From the NCBI RefSeq assembly GCF_032854445.1, contig NC_088300.1:28937608-28997607 (forward strand): a stretch of 60,000 nt of DNA, read 5' to 3'. The stretch is from Liolophura sinensis (Eukaryota > Mollusca > Polyplacophora > Chitonida > Chitonidae). A model generated the notes under the pieces. The model made no database searches, was not told where the DNA came from, and worked only from the letters and a program-made list of their open reading frames with translations. The translations under genes were made by a program, and so were the position numbers. The stretch's first letter is position 1, and each line of letters starts with the position of its first letter. Shown piece by piece: positions 9,186-18,726 of this stretch.

Positions 9186-11715
9186 ATCCTTATGCCAGTT
9201 CGCAGCGTGCATTTCCACTTTCCTGTGATTTTCGTTAATCTAGAATAGGAGTCGTATATACGCATTGACATATGTGAGAATTAACTTCTTTTTTGATAGG
9301 TCAACCTTGTCGATTTGTGGAGCAATATGGCAGAGATTTGCTACCGACAGGGATGATTGTCAGACGGTTTGTGAACGTGTCCAAAGAAATCTGTGAAGAA
9401 CGCTGTGGAGGAGAACCAGAGCCTAAATGTTGGATTTACAAGTATAAAAACCAACTGCAGACGTGTGAACTGTACTCAAGCGACAATATGCCGAACTGTG
9501 ATGAAATTTCCAGCTGGTCCAGACACGGAGAGAGTGAGTGGCACACCTATAGGAGGGTGTGTTTAGGTAAGAACAGTCGATGATTCGGCTTTTGTGGAAT
9601 ATCCGCATATACAGGGTAACATTTGTTAGCATCATTGTAAGAAAGCCTTATTATAGTCTATTTCTTTTTAGAGAGTCGTCAATATTCAGCTGTCTGTAAA
9701 ATCAGTTATACTCTCTATCAAAATTGCCTTTTGTCAGTGGGACGTAACAACACAAGTCCGTAAGCTCGGTTGTCGACGGAAAGAGCCCATTGCCTCGGGT
9801 GACGTGACAATTGATTAAAAAACCCCAATGGTATGCTGGGTATTGGGCTGAGTTCATCATGTTTTGACGGATGTCACCTAACTGCCATATTTGAAATTGT
9901 TTACATGTTTTAGTGTAATATAATCATAATCAATGAATTTTATTTTATCTCTTGTAGTATATGATCATACGGCAATGTGATTTTAAAGCTGGATGCTATG
10001 GAATTTTGTTGTAAGAAAGAAGGTAGTAAAAAGTAGAATTTGTAAAAGTTACCCTCCACGCCCATTCCCTTGCATGCCACTGGTTTTGGACAATTATGAC
10101 GTCACCCGAGGCAATGAGTTCTTGCCGTCGAAACTGAGCTTATGCAGTTTAACATTATGAATTAGAAAAAGGGTTCGAACTTGATTTTCTTTGCAAGAAT
10201 ATGGACTTCCAACATATCCATGTGTAGAGCTTGTGTCGTTATGTGTCACTGACTAAAGGCAATGTATTTAGAGAATATAACTGATTTTACAGACAGCTGA
10301 ATATAGGCGACTACCTAAAAGAAATACACTATAGTGATGTAGACAAGCTAAACGAAACTCATGATAAGTGGCAAAAATGTCAGGTCGAGCTAACTGTATG
10401 ACCAATGGACTAACTGACAGTCCAACTAAACATGCTTCTTTGTTTAGTGTTGTTTAAGACCTTGAACACGGCTTTCTGATTGTATGTCAAATTGCACAAT
10501 CGGGTGTCGTCAGTGCTGTATGACTGTCAGACTTATTTCTTTTCCAGAGGTTAACGTGTATGATGAAAATGGCACTTCTTTGGCTATAAACTGCTCAAGT
10601 ACGACCGCCCCAACATTAACTTTATCGCCAATGACAACATCAACAGAGAATGTAACAATGATGATAACACCGATATCCGTTATGGGGAAAACGGGTGAGA
10701 GAACAAGCATTTCCTTTGAGCAAACAACTGTTGAAGGCACAAATGTTACTGTAACAACGAATGAAAGCACACCTGTTGCTGGAAAAACGAATGAAAGCAC
10801 AACTGTCACTGGAGCAACGGAGGAAAGCACAACTGTCACTGGAATAACGGAGGAAAGCACAACTGTCACTGGAATAACGGAGGAGAGCACAACTGTCAAT
10901 GGAACAATACAAGAAGGCCCAAATGTTACTGGAAGAATAGGGGAAAGCACAAGTGTTACTAAAACAACGGCTGGAAGCATAGCTGCTACTGCAAGAGAGG
11001 AAAACATCAGAGTTGCGACCGGAAGAAGTGAAAGCAGTACAGTATTTTACAGTATGTCGGAGATGAATGCAGTTACTACTCCTAGAATAACCAACGTTAC
11101 AAGAGCAAAGGTAATTGTCTATTTCCTTCTTACGATTTTTACAACATTTTCTTTGATCGGACTACAGTGAGATTAATGGATCGAACCTTCAGCTTGTCAG
11201 AGTAAACAAAGCACCTATCAAACCCCCTGGCTTAAAAATATACCCGATTTAGCGTTAGTCGATCGTCAGGGGAAAGAGCTATAGAATGCCCCTTTTTGTA
11301 CTGGAAGTTGGTGTAATACTGATTTAATCAGGTATGCTATAGATAAGATTTGCTAATGTATTCATTTTGCCAAAAAAAATGCAAAAATGCATATTTATTT
11401 GAATAGATGAGATCAGATGTTAAGGCCTCCTGTCTCGTTTTGTGCCCATGCCGGCTGCACGTAACCAAGGAGATATTTATGTTGGATGTCTTGGAATCTC
11501 TCACCCTGGATAAGAAGATCTTCTCTGCGTACAAGAGGAAGTACAAAAGTTCCCCGGATGAGAGACTCTCCTCCATCTGTCTGGGTTATGTAGGAGTTTC
11601 TGTTCTCGCTGCTGTGGTCATTGTTCTGATTGCTATGGACAGCGAAAAAATCTTGGTTAGCGTTAAATACTTCATTCGGAAGATGAAGCAAATAGATTCA
11701 GAAAAGGGAAAGTAA
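2496..11715 (+). CDS. Gene A: CTLD-PAN-mucin stalk single-pass membrane receptor (5' end incomplete)
   Basis: Six exons join in phase: 2496-2538, 4380-4527, 8299-8537, 9300-9566, 10548-11110 and 11407-11715. They give 522 residues plus whatever exon 1 adds. In order they encode the end of a signal peptide region, a four-cysteine CTLD across exons 3 and 4, a seven-cysteine PAN/Apple-like domain, a Thr/Ser/Asn-rich stalk with about 10-residue repeats, a Cys-Pro-Cys juxtamembrane segment, one membrane helix and a basic tail of about 25 residues. All junctions have GT/AG ends, and exon phases equal those of gene B. The likely role is a cell-surface recognition receptor; the ligand is unknown. Introns hold a Gypsy remnant, SINEs, a minisatellite and a foldback element. 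Exon 1 (ATG plus a few codons, phase 0) was not found with confidence. Confidence 0.82.
2549..2703 (-). repeat. tRNA-derived SINE, minus orientation, partial (gene A intron 2)
   Basis: Begins with the (TTTA)n tail, then the family core tgttttacgccgtattca, gacggcggtcagcatta and aggaaaccgggcag, and runs toward the tRNA-like box B (ggactcgaaccca). The tRNA head beyond that is missing. Confidence 0.85.
3147..3215 (+). repeat. SINE tail fragment
   Basis: Ends with ggtacgacgtaaaacacca and is preceded by ggtttcttccactgctgtc. This is a diverged piece of the common SINE 3' region. Confidence 0.5.
3368..3465. repeat. Foldback element (long hairpin) in gene A intron 2
   Basis: The arm at 3368-3400 (tttcactgagctttcagagt...) is the reverse complement of the arm at 3428-3465, with a short spacer. 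A (TA)n run lies just upstream. It is probably a small MITE or foldback element. Confidence 0.7.
4380..4527 (+). CDS. Gene A exon 3 (CTLD, N-terminal half)
   Basis: Acceptor cttccag, donor gtaggc, phase 1 in and phase 2 out. It encodes the first CTLD helices with the first cysteine (RNQC) and the hallmark HLLDLR, followed by a Leu/Gln helix. P exon 3 at 14333-14480 has the same length and only about 9 differences by eye. Confidence 0.85.
5340..5440. repeat. Second block of the 52-bp minisatellite
   Basis: Roughly two diverged units (gtgcgtggatgtttgttactgg) of the same family as 7610-8005. The Gypsy remnant lies between the two blocks, which suggests it inserted into, or near, a once longer array. 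Confidence 0.65.
5945..7523 (+). mobile_element. Decayed Ty3/Gypsy LTR-retrotransposon pol remnant (RT end to integrase end)
   Basis: Translating across frames gives reverse-transcriptase pieces (DEVVIFG near 5950; KKSSIEILGHLVSKEG and LRQVMGMMDYLVR at 6065-6225), the integrase zinc-binding region (HHGHP, then KHCQHCQEK, 6390-6500), the integrase core (VVVDYYSRYID and LISDNGPQ, 6590-6740), and a C-terminal end (HFNKRHGV near 7060; RNQKHLLPAPE near 7430). It is broken by many frameshifts and stops. No LTRs were recognised. It lies in the same orientation as gene A, in intron 3. A SINE at 7138-7332 separates the last two integrase pieces. It is not functional. Confidence 0.85.
7138..7332 (+). 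repeat. SINE nested in the Gypsy remnant
   Basis: Starts within the tRNA-like box B (gcgagttcaagtccagctgg), passes through the central core and ends gtacggcgtaaaacatca plus an AAAT tail. Gypsy integrase coding continues on both sides, so the SINE inserted later. Confidence 0.85.
7610..8005. repeat. 52-bp minisatellite in gene A intron 3
   Basis: About seven units with period 52 (units begin tgttactggttgtgtgttat...). Related units occur 2.2 kb upstream at about 5340-5440. Open frames here are repeat artefacts. Confidence 0.8.
8299..8537 (+). CDS. Gene A exon 4 (CTLD, C-terminal half)
   Basis: Acceptor ttcag, donor gtaata, phase 2 in and phase 1 out. It encodes the AIGLTR strand (the WIGL equivalent), FFWSDGQAD, and the three remaining CTLD cysteines, ending AICETNT. 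No EPN/QPD or WND calcium-sugar motif is present, so calcium-dependent sugar binding of the classical type is not supported. Confidence 0.87.
9020..9187 (+). repeat. SINE, partial, with long (AAAT)n tail (gene A intron 4)
   Basis: Contains ggtacccccgggttctgccc, the degraded core and an AAAT tail of about ten units (9147-9187). The tRNA head is missing. Confidence 0.85.
9300..9566 (+). CDS. Gene A exon 5 (PAN/Apple-like domain)
   Basis: Acceptor gatag, donor gtaaga, phase 1 to phase 1, so the domain is a shuffling-compatible module. It has seven cysteines in a PAN-like order: GQPC, EICEERC, PKCWIYKY, LQTCELY, MPNC and RRVCL. The CW-Y-Y then TC-LY core is shared with gene B. Confidence 0.85.
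9650..10334. mobile_element. Foldback/MITE-like element with long terminal inverted repeats (gene A intron 5)
   Basis: The left arm, about 9653-9815, is mirrored by the right arm, about 10085-10334. Shared blocks include attcagctgtctgtaaaatc (and its complement at the right end) and cattgcctcgggtgacgt. The middle has no coding frame. A smaller relative lies at 28384-28622. It is non-autonomous; the superfamily is unknown. Confidence 0.7.
10548..11110 (+). CDS. Gene A exon 6 (mucin-like Thr/Ser stalk with tandem repeats)
   Basis: Acceptor ttccag, donor gtaatt, phase 1 in and phase 0 out (187 codons plus the split codon). The first residues (EVNVYDENGT, then INC) align with the short linker exon of gene B and locus D. 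After them the exon runs into a Thr/Ser/Val-rich region with many N-x-S/T sites and about six units of 10 residues (EESTTVTGIT type) at roughly 10761-10980. Confidence 0.82.
10761..10980 (+). repeat. In-frame 30-bp tandem repeat in gene A stalk
   Basis: Units of 30 bp (gaaagcacaactgtcactgg core) keep the reading frame. The most regular units are adjacent at about 10795-10900, which suggests recent expansion. Length polymorphism between individuals is likely (inference). Confidence 0.8.
11407..11715 (+). CDS. Gene A exon 7 (CPC juxtamembrane module, transmembrane helix, tail)
   Basis: Acceptor aatag, phase 0, stop TAA at the end. It encodes 102 residues: SCLVLCPC, then a charged stretch with SAYKRKY and DERLS, the sequence LGYVGV leading into a hydrophobic helix (about residues 58-77), and a Lys-rich tail. 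The same layout occurs in gene B (SAVCPC, SSYKRLY, DERIS, LGYTGV) and, decayed, in P. No ITAM- or TIR-like signalling motif is seen in the tail. Confidence 0.82.
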   Translation: MRSDVKASCLVLCPCRLHVTKEIFMLDVLESLTLDKKIFSAYKRKYKSSPDERLSSICLGYVGVSVLAAVVIVLIAMDSEKILVSVKYFIRKMKQIDSEKGK

Positions 11716-11936
11716 CTCAATGAACAGTGCTTTTCTTTGGTTGGTAAGTTTGCAAGCAGCCGTTACTTGACGGTATATCAGCGAAAATTTGGATAAACCA
11801 AAATTGGACTGTGTATAAATCAGATAAAGGCACATTCAAGATTTTATAGTCATAACGGCTTTTGTCCATATTTAAGTCCAGCCAAAACTAACCTATAGAC
11901 AGATATGCTTTAAGTACGCATGACACATACACCAGT

Positions 11937-12182
11937 TTATTTATTTATTTATTTATTTATCTGATTGGTGTTTTACGCCGTACAGAATTACGGCGGGTGG
12001 AAACCGGGCACAGCCCAAGGGAAAACCCAAGACCATCTGCAGGTTGGTGGCAAACCTTCCCACGTACGGCGGACGGAAAGTCAGCATGAGCTGGACTTGA
12101 ACTCACAGCGACCGCATTGGCGAGAGACTCCTGGGTCATTACGCTGCAATAGCGCTCTAACCAACTGAGCCACGGAGGCCCC
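11937..12182 (-). repeat. tRNA-derived SINE, nearly full length, minus orientation
   Basis: Runs from the (TTTA)n tail through the core to the reverse complement of the tRNA-like head (ctaaccaactgagccacgga ending ggcccc). The head carries a box A-like ctcagttggtta and a box B-like gagttcaagtcc when read on the minus strand. Confidence 0.9.
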
Positions 12183-13014
12183 TACACTAGTTTCAAAAAC
12201 AGTTACATCCAAAGTCAGTAGAACAGCTCGCGGTGATTTTTTTTCCATATGCCAATGTCACACCGGTTTAAATTAGAGTTACATCCTTTTCAAAATGTAT
12301 ACATTACAGAATATAGTATACTAGATGTATAACGACGTATTTATGATATGGCTATTTCGTGGTTATAACAGTTCTCTGTTTAGGTATTTAAATATTTACC
12401 GAGTGTTTTTACTATGTGTATCGTTGGTTATGTTACATTGGTTTGGCTAAGTGGTAAAGCAAGTATACAGGTCTTGCGCCCAGTGTTTGTTGCCGAATGT
12501 GCTTACCCGCTTTACTACATGTTTGTGTATGTGCACGCATGTAAACATCTATCCGCGGGCTGGTGTTTAGGGGCATGTTTACATAGCTTGAACAGTTATT
12601 AGGTCGTCTGTGTTAAAAGGCAAACATGCTCCGTTGTGTCAAAGTTAATAAACACAAATTATCATAAACACACTTTATAAATATCTTTTCTGCATGACAT
12701 GAGCACCATATCAAACACTTTAGTACAGCTTGCCCGAAATTTCCAAATAACTGAAATTATATAACCAGGTTTCAAACAGAAGGTTATAAAAGCAAGCATG
12801 TGTACGATCACCTGGCTTAATACACAGAAATCAAAGAGACGCGGCAGATGATATGAACTCCCCTCATTACCAAAGACTGGAAGGAGAATGGATTATGACT
12901 GAGCGGAGTTGAAGAGCATAAACTTCCGGAGGACCTCTTTAGCAATCAAGATGCTGTAGAGGAACGTGTATATATGTTGTTTGTGAAGACACCATACTGT
13001 CATCCTTCAACAAA
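12183..13014. other. Spacer between gene A and pseudogene P
   Basis: AT-rich with no recognised coding sequence. The last part (about 12840-13014) is presumably the 5' leader/promoter region of locus P, but no TATA box or other site can be named with confidence. Confidence 0.4.
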
Positions 13015-13047
13015 ATGGACATTGTGTTTGTGTATTTCACGTCGTTG
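13015..13047 (+). pseudogene. Locus P exon 1 (start codon and signal-peptide start)
   Basis: ATG with 11 codons (MDIVFVYFTSL), then gtaagg, phase 0. Joined to exon 2 it makes a hydrophobic N-terminus. It is the model for where the unfound exon 1 of gene A should end. Confidence 0.6.
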
Positions 13048-13550
13048 GTAAGGCGTGACCAGCTTTCAATGCTTAAGCTGATGATTATAGCCATATGCCA
13101 AATGATAAAACAAATTTATTTCAGCACAAATATTACTTGTAACCCAAATTTTCGCCACATCAGCCTTAAAGATGACATCAATAACTGCCACATTGCCAGC
13201 AGTGTGCTATAACATGAAGGTAGGAGGATGTATTGAAGGTTGTAAAGAGCAAAACAAATCCGAATCCGGCTTAAATTTGGGGTCTACAAAGAGTATGCTT
13301 AGGGTTTTACCGGGCTGTACAAACATCCAATGGATATATTTGCCCTGAAGGTTCCAAATGATCTGTGAAGCAAGATGACCATGGTCTCTGGAGAAATCTG
13401 TTGTTCCGAATTATTCTGGTAAGTTTCAAATCATTTATCTCCTAAGCGCATCTTTGAGATTTTATCAAACTGTTTGGAGACGGTTTCCATGTAAATTATA
13501 TTTTTTCAAGTGTTTTGATTGGCCAATATCAGTGAAGTGTTATATTGCAG

Positions 13551-13602
13551 GTTCTGGTAAACTACTATCCACTGGTGACAAACGAAATAGAAGAAATGAT
13601 CT
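13551..13602 (+). pseudogene. Locus P microexon 2
   Basis: Acceptor attgcag, donor gtaaga, 52 bp. It encodes VLVNYYPLVTNEIEEMI and enters phase 1, joining exon 3 as ..YRRYD. It is three codons longer than the A and B microexons. Confidence 0.6.
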
Positions 13603-13869
13603 GTAAGAAAAGCGCATATTTTGACCTATTGATTAGATTGACATTTTATTCACAAGGTGATAGTCAGTTTCCATATGTTGGTGAACCCATGTGCCTGGAC
13701 TATACCACAGGTCTTTGGCAACTAACTGACGAACATTCTCAGGCAAGGCACGGATATACATCTACGCCCCAAGCTCAAAGTGTACGCTAATATTGGTAGA
13801 TGGCAAACCACTGAGTGATTAAATGATGTCAAAAACGCCGTTCCTAGAGCATTTAGCTCAAAATACAGA

Positions 13870-14121
13870 GGGGGCCTTCGTTGGTTAGCGCGCTAGCGCA
13901 GCGTAATGACCCAGGAGCCTCTCACCAATGCGGTTGCTGTGAGTTCAAGTCCAGCTCATGCTGGCTATTTCTCCAGTCATACGTGGGAAGGTTTTCTAGC
14001 AACCTGCGGATGGTCGTGGTTATCCTCCGGGCTCTGCCCATACCCCCCCCCCCCCCCATAATGCTGGCCGCCGTATTTCGTAAAAGTGAAATATTCTTGA
14101 GTACGAATCAAATAAATAAAT
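13870..14121 (+). repeat. tRNA-derived SINE, nearly full length (locus P intron 2)
   Basis: tRNA-like head (ggttagcgcgctagcgcagc, box B tgagttcaagtccagc), central core, and a tail ending caaataaataaatc. A run of about 15 C at 14043-14057 sits where other copies have cctccca. Confidence 0.9.
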
Positions 14122-14332
14122 CAAAAGACAGCGATCAGATTCATGGGTTAGAGAAACCCGTGTGCAGGAAGTAATTAAGAAGCTTTTAGTAAGTAGCTGG
14201 CAAACATTCTCAAGATAAGCTGATGTATTCGTCCGCAGAGCGAGACCGTTGATCGGATGCACAACATGGAAACCCTCCAATCGAGGCAGTGGTAGAGCTC
14301 AACGAAGGATACAGTCTCTGACTGTCTTCCAG

Positions 14333-14480
14333 ATCGACGGTATGACATGTGGACATCATTGCAGTCTTACATCGCCCACAGGAACCAGTGCGAAGCCGTC
14401 GGCAGCACACACCTGTTAGACCTGCGAGTTAGTACAACGTCATCCGTTCTTCATCAGCTGATACCTTATTACAACAGAAG
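14333..14480 (+). pseudogene. Locus P CTLD exon (N-terminal half), donor lost
   Basis: Same 148-bp length as gene A exon 3, about 94% identical by eye, fully open (RNQCEAVGS, HLLDLRV). The 3' splice donor GT is replaced by AC. Confidence 0.85.
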
Positions 14481-14736
14481 ACAGTTGTGGAAAAAATAGT
14501 CTGTCATGTTTTTTGGATGAAAATAGCTTCTATTGTGAGTAAATATGTACTTGCCTGTCTTTTAATGAACGGTTTGTAAACGTGACAATGCATAACGAAT
14601 GTGTTTGCAGCTTTTGATGTTGAATGTTGTCGGCTGCAAATTGCTACAAAGATTATCATGTGTGGTAACTGTACGTTTTCTGTTTGTTTGCTTTCTCATA
14701 TATTGATTATGCACAGTAAGCACCAGTGAATTACAC

Positions 14737-14885
14737 GCGAGTTGTCACTGAAGGGAAACAACTCTCTTTGTGCACGGACTTCAACCACTTACTCTCCCTG
14801 AGCTTGTAGCTGAGGGCATCATTTTCGTGCAATTCTGACGCTGGCAAGGTTTTTTGCTTTTCGGAATAGCCTTACAAAACTATTT
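14737..14885 (+). repeat. Ngaro split direct repeat A1
   Basis: gagttgtcactgaagggaaa, then caaccacttact, ending ccttacaaaact. A diverged direct copy is A2 at 18105-18255. Confidence 0.82.
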
Positions 14886-15269
14886 TTTTTGTTTACCAAC
14901 ATGCACCTTGTCCAATAACTGTTACATTTGCCACTCTCCTCACCCTGCATATGAGTGCTTACGGTACACCCGTTCCCAACATTCTTTTCGTGGATCCTCT
15001 GGAATTGTCAACCCCCTAAACCAATCAAATACCATGTTTCGAAACCAGCCTCTGTCCCAGGCCCCAGGCCCCAGGACGCATTAACCCTGGTAGACGTGAC
15101 ATACCCAACACTCCCAAAGCCAGTCATATGTAGTAAGTTAGCACAATGGCTAGAAGGCTATACTGGGTTTCTTCAAAATTATTTGTTATGCGGAATCACG
15201 TATGGTGTCAGTTTAGGTTTTGTTCCTCCACTACACTCCAATACTACTTCAAATCAGCAACTGATCTCC

Positions 15270-16400
15270 CTCTAGTAGTTGACCTCAAGCTTGACACAGA
15301 TCTCAGAACCGGCCGCATTTGTGGCCCCTTGAATAAACCGCCCTTTCCTGTTCTCTATTGGACAGTGTGAGCAAATATAGACTGATTCACCACTTGTTCT
15401 ACCCACAGGGTTGTGCAGTCATTGACAGTATATCTACCCGGGACAATAAGCCAGCCTAGATGATGCAATAAATCTCATTCTCCTTAACGGACCTGGGTGT
15501 TATCTGGCCAAGACAGATATTGAGTCAAATACCAGTCCATACATCACAACATCACTTCCTGGGTTTCATGTGGCGCGAACGGTATTTCTATGACTGCTGT
15601 TTACCCATGGGGTGCTCATTCTCGTGTCATATTTCCGAGTGTTTCAGTACGACTTTACAATGGTGTGAAAAGCACAAACTCGGTATCAAAGGTTTAATCC
15701 ATGTTTTGGATGATTACTTCTTAGTAAAAATGGACAAGTCTACTTGCGCACAGAACCTTAAGGACTTCCATGGTATGTGCTCTAGCTTAGGTGTTCATCT
15801 GGCTCCGAACAAAACAACAGCAGCTTTGCACGAACTAATCTTCCTCGGCTGAGAACTGAACACTGTGGCTTTCGAAGCCAGATTGCCCAAGAAGAAACTT
15901 GATCGGTGCCGCTAAATGGCACTATGATCTCACCATAGGTGTACAGAAGCGTATTCACCACATAATAATAACACTTGAAGTAAAAGCAGATCTCGTCCTG
16001 TGTTAAACATTCCTTCAGCAAAACTACCGTAGGGCAGTGGTTCTTAGTAGCAGCTGGCCTAGTTCAGACAGTACTACAGCTTTACACTAATGCTTCTGGG
16101 GCTTTACGATACGGCGCGGTATATGCTGATAAATGGCGATTCATTAAACCATCACGGTTTTAGAGCTGTGTCCAATTGTTCTTTCTGTTGAGAACTGGGG
16201 TAATTTTTTCGTCAACAGGCGAGTTACGTTTTTCATCGAAGATTTGTCCCTGGTACACATAATAAACAGGTAGCAAGCATAAGGGGTTAATGGCCCTGGT
16301 CCGAAAGCTAATTCTTTCTTGTCTGCACAGCAATATCCATTTCATGGCTGCATGTTAATAAACTGGCCGAATGTCTATCTCGCTTAGTCCCCCCAGTCGC
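15270..16400 (+). pseudogene. Ngaro reverse transcriptase and RNase H, broken
   Basis: The longest open piece is 15520-15852, with PMGCS and a YxDD-like LDDY motif followed by a KxT-containing segment. RT sequence continues on both sides in other frames. The RNase H part follows to about 16400 (NASGALRYG, with the usual first catalytic Asp position altered to Asn). Confidence 0.85.
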
Positions 16401-16411
16401 CCCCTCCCCCC

Positions 16412-16960
16412 ATGGCCGGTTATTCTTTGGTAAAGAATTTCCAAATACTGCTGGCTAATGCTCTCACGGCGTCGTCAACTGCCAGTTATGCAAGGGCATG
16501 GACTTTTCCTCAAAACTTAATGTCAGTTGTTTGTCACTGGTTGCAATTTCAACACTGGCCCTCTTCATTTGTATTTCTCGCTTCCTCACACTACTCGGCA
16601 TCAACAATGTCTTACCATCTATCTGCAATTGGATACATTCACAAAATGAAAAATATTTCCGATCCAACGTCCGCTTTTCTCTTGCATAAATTCATTACTG
16701 CTCACCGTAAAAATTCAGTAATGCGCAGTAATGCACCAGACCTTCTGCTTGCTCGACCTCCGAACATACCGACTACATCACAGGAATTTGCTGTGCAACT
16801 TCGTTCAGCGTCGTCATTTGCAGGCTACAATCCCGACAGTTATAAGCCACACAGTTTTAGAATTGAGGCCAGTGCAGAATCCTTTTCAATAGGACTGTCT
16901 GACACACAGGTGCGACCGCCTGGTAGATGGAAGTCAGATGCGTTCAAATCCTACATCTGA
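16412..16960 (+). pseudogene. Ngaro tyrosine recombinase, internally deleted
   Basis: A 182-codon frame. The N-terminal core-binding region (SYARAWTF; SASTMSYHLSAIGYIHK) is joined to a C-terminal end with HSFRIEASA and PPGRWKSDAFKSYI, which carries the family HxxR and the final GRWKSDAFxxYI box. The middle of the catalytic domain expected in DIRS/Ngaro recombinases is missing. Confidence 0.82.
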
Positions 16961-17099
16961 AAAAACACGTCTCAGTCAAATTTAGCTACAGTCCCAGTAA
17001 TTCTATGATCTCTTGTTAGCTGACGCCATAAACCGTTCCTAGACAGAGATATGTGGGCTGCCTTGCTCCTCTGGATATTACGCAAGAGAACTGTGGCTG

Positions 17100-17475
17100 T
17101 CTGTTAGCTGTAAACAGAGAACTGCGGGTTGGTTTCCCCAGTTTATACAGTGTAGGAGTATTGTGGCTATGTCGGTTTTGATGGAGAAATGTGGGCTGCT
17201 TTTCCCAGTTGATACAGTGTAGGAATATTGTAGCTATGTCGGTTTTGATGGAGAAATGCGGGCTGCTTTTCCCAGTTGATGCAGTGTAGGAGTATTGTGG
17301 CTATGTCGGTTTTGATGGAGAAATGGTGGCTGCTTTCCCCAGTTGATACAGTGCCGGAGTATTGTGGCTATGTCGGTTTTGATGAAGAAATGTTGCTTTT
17401 CCCAGTTGATACAGTGTAGGAGTATTGTGGTGGCTATGTCGGTTTTGATGGAGAAATGCTGGCTGCTTTCCCCTA
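17100..17475. repeat. 67-bp tandem repeat inside the Ngaro 3' region
   Basis: Five to six units with period 67 (ggctgcttttcccagttgat ... gtcggttttgatggagaaat), one shortened by a few bases. It lies between the recombinase remnant and B1. Confidence 0.85.
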
Positions 17476-17892
17476 GATGCAATTCATAAGTATTGTGGCT
17501 ATCAATTATTATTAAGGGGAAATGGGGGCTCCTTGTCTTTCTTGTTTTAACATTTTGTAACCCCCTCCTCATAGGTTACTGGCTGTATCCCTACCATATG
17601 ACTTTTTTCAATATTTTCCCGTCTTGTTAGACATCTGACAGGCATATATTGCCGACTTTGTTCATTGTTGTAGGCTATGTAATGGTATTGTGTAGATAAT
17701 CTACGTATGTAGTTTAAATTTAATCCCTCAGAGAACAGGTGTAGAATAGAAATAAAATCACCAGCAGTCTCACTGACAACAATAGAGGTGTTAGATTTCA
17801 TGCTGATGTTCTGGCATTTCGAGTCTGAGGAGGAAATTATCATATCCTTGTCCACTTAGGCGATAGTGGCACTGTCACATGCCTTCCCTTAA

Positions 17893-18503
17893 AAAGTGCA
17901 ACAGCATGTGTGTGTGGCGGTACAGCCTCACTTGTTCATTCAAAGTCTTTTTTCCATTCTCATAGCTCTTCTTATGTTTCAAATATAACAAAATTTATCA
18001 AAACGTCATATAGTGACTGTAGTCGACAAAACATGTATCAGGCTTCCAGTCTTTTCATTTGATATCTAAGTATATTTTATTCAGAGCCGAGAACAAATAC
18101 AAGAGTTGCGACTGAAGGGAAACAACTCTCATTGTGCAAGGGATTCAACCACTTACTTCCCCTGGGCGTGTGGCTAGCGGACATCGTTATCTCGAAATTC
18201 TAACTCTGGCACGCCAGTTAGCTTTTGACATAACCTTACAAAACCATTTTCATCCTCCGTCTACATCACCACCTTGATATGACTTTTGTTTCAGCATAGT
18301 TATTTTGTTTGTAAAAAGTGTAACCGCATGTGCGTGTGGTGGTACAGCCCCACTTGTTCATTTAAAGTCTTCTTCTCGTTCTGATAGTTCTCCTTACGTT
18401 TCAAATGTAACCAAATTTATTAAAACGTCACACAGTGACCTTAGTGGACAAAACATGTATCAGGCTTCCAATCTTTTCATCTGATATCTAAGTATATGTT
18501 CTA
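17893..18503 (+). repeat. Ngaro B1-A2-B2 terminal repeat block
   Basis: B1 (17893-18095) and B2 (18317-18503) share ggcttcca, tcttttcat and gatatctaagtata blocks. A2 (18105-18255) lies between them and is a direct copy of A1. This nested order is diagnostic of Ngaro-like elements. Confidence 0.82.
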
Positions 18504-18618
18504 CAGATTTTTTTCTTTTCTTTTTTCTTTTTTTTTACAGAAATATAATTAATTAGGGAACAGGAGCAGCAAATTGATCCCCTAGGGTATGTTGGTATCT
18601 ACAGATCTGAACGATATT

Positions 18619-18695
18619 ATTTATTTATTTATTTGATTTTTGTTTCACGTCTACTCAAGAATTTCCCACTTGTACGTTGGCGGCCAGTTTTATAT
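18619..18695 (-). repeat. SINE tail fragment, minus orientation
   Basis: (TTTA)n, then gatttttgtttcacgtctac and a degraded gttggcggccag block. The rest is lost, with the 36-bp satellite following. Confidence 0.6.
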
Positions 18696-18726
18696 GATAT
18701 TTGATGTGTGGATGACTTGGGTTGGT

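Larger units (their letters stand above)
14737..18503 (+). mobile_element. Decayed Ngaro/DIRS-type tyrosine-recombinase retrotransposon
   Basis: The element shows the Ngaro pattern of split direct repeats. A1 at 14737-14885 recurs as A2 at about 18105-18255, and B1 at about 17893-18095 recurs as B2 at about 18317-18503, giving A1-coding-B1-A2-B2. Coding remnants in order: RT (ICGPLNKPPFP near 15320; INLILLNGPGCYLAKTDIES near 15475-15532; CLPMGCSFSCHI and HVLDDYF near 15600-15720), RNase H (LYTNASGALRYGAVYADKW near 16083-16135; ELWGNFFVNR; AECLSRL), and a tyrosine recombinase (16412-16960). Frameshifts, stops and an internal recombinase deletion show it is dead. It sits in the intron of locus P after the CTLD exon. 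Confidence 0.88.

Noticed and set aside
10510-11007. 165-codon minus-strand frame opposite gene A stalk
   Set aside because: Shadow of the 30-bp in-frame repeat on the + strand.
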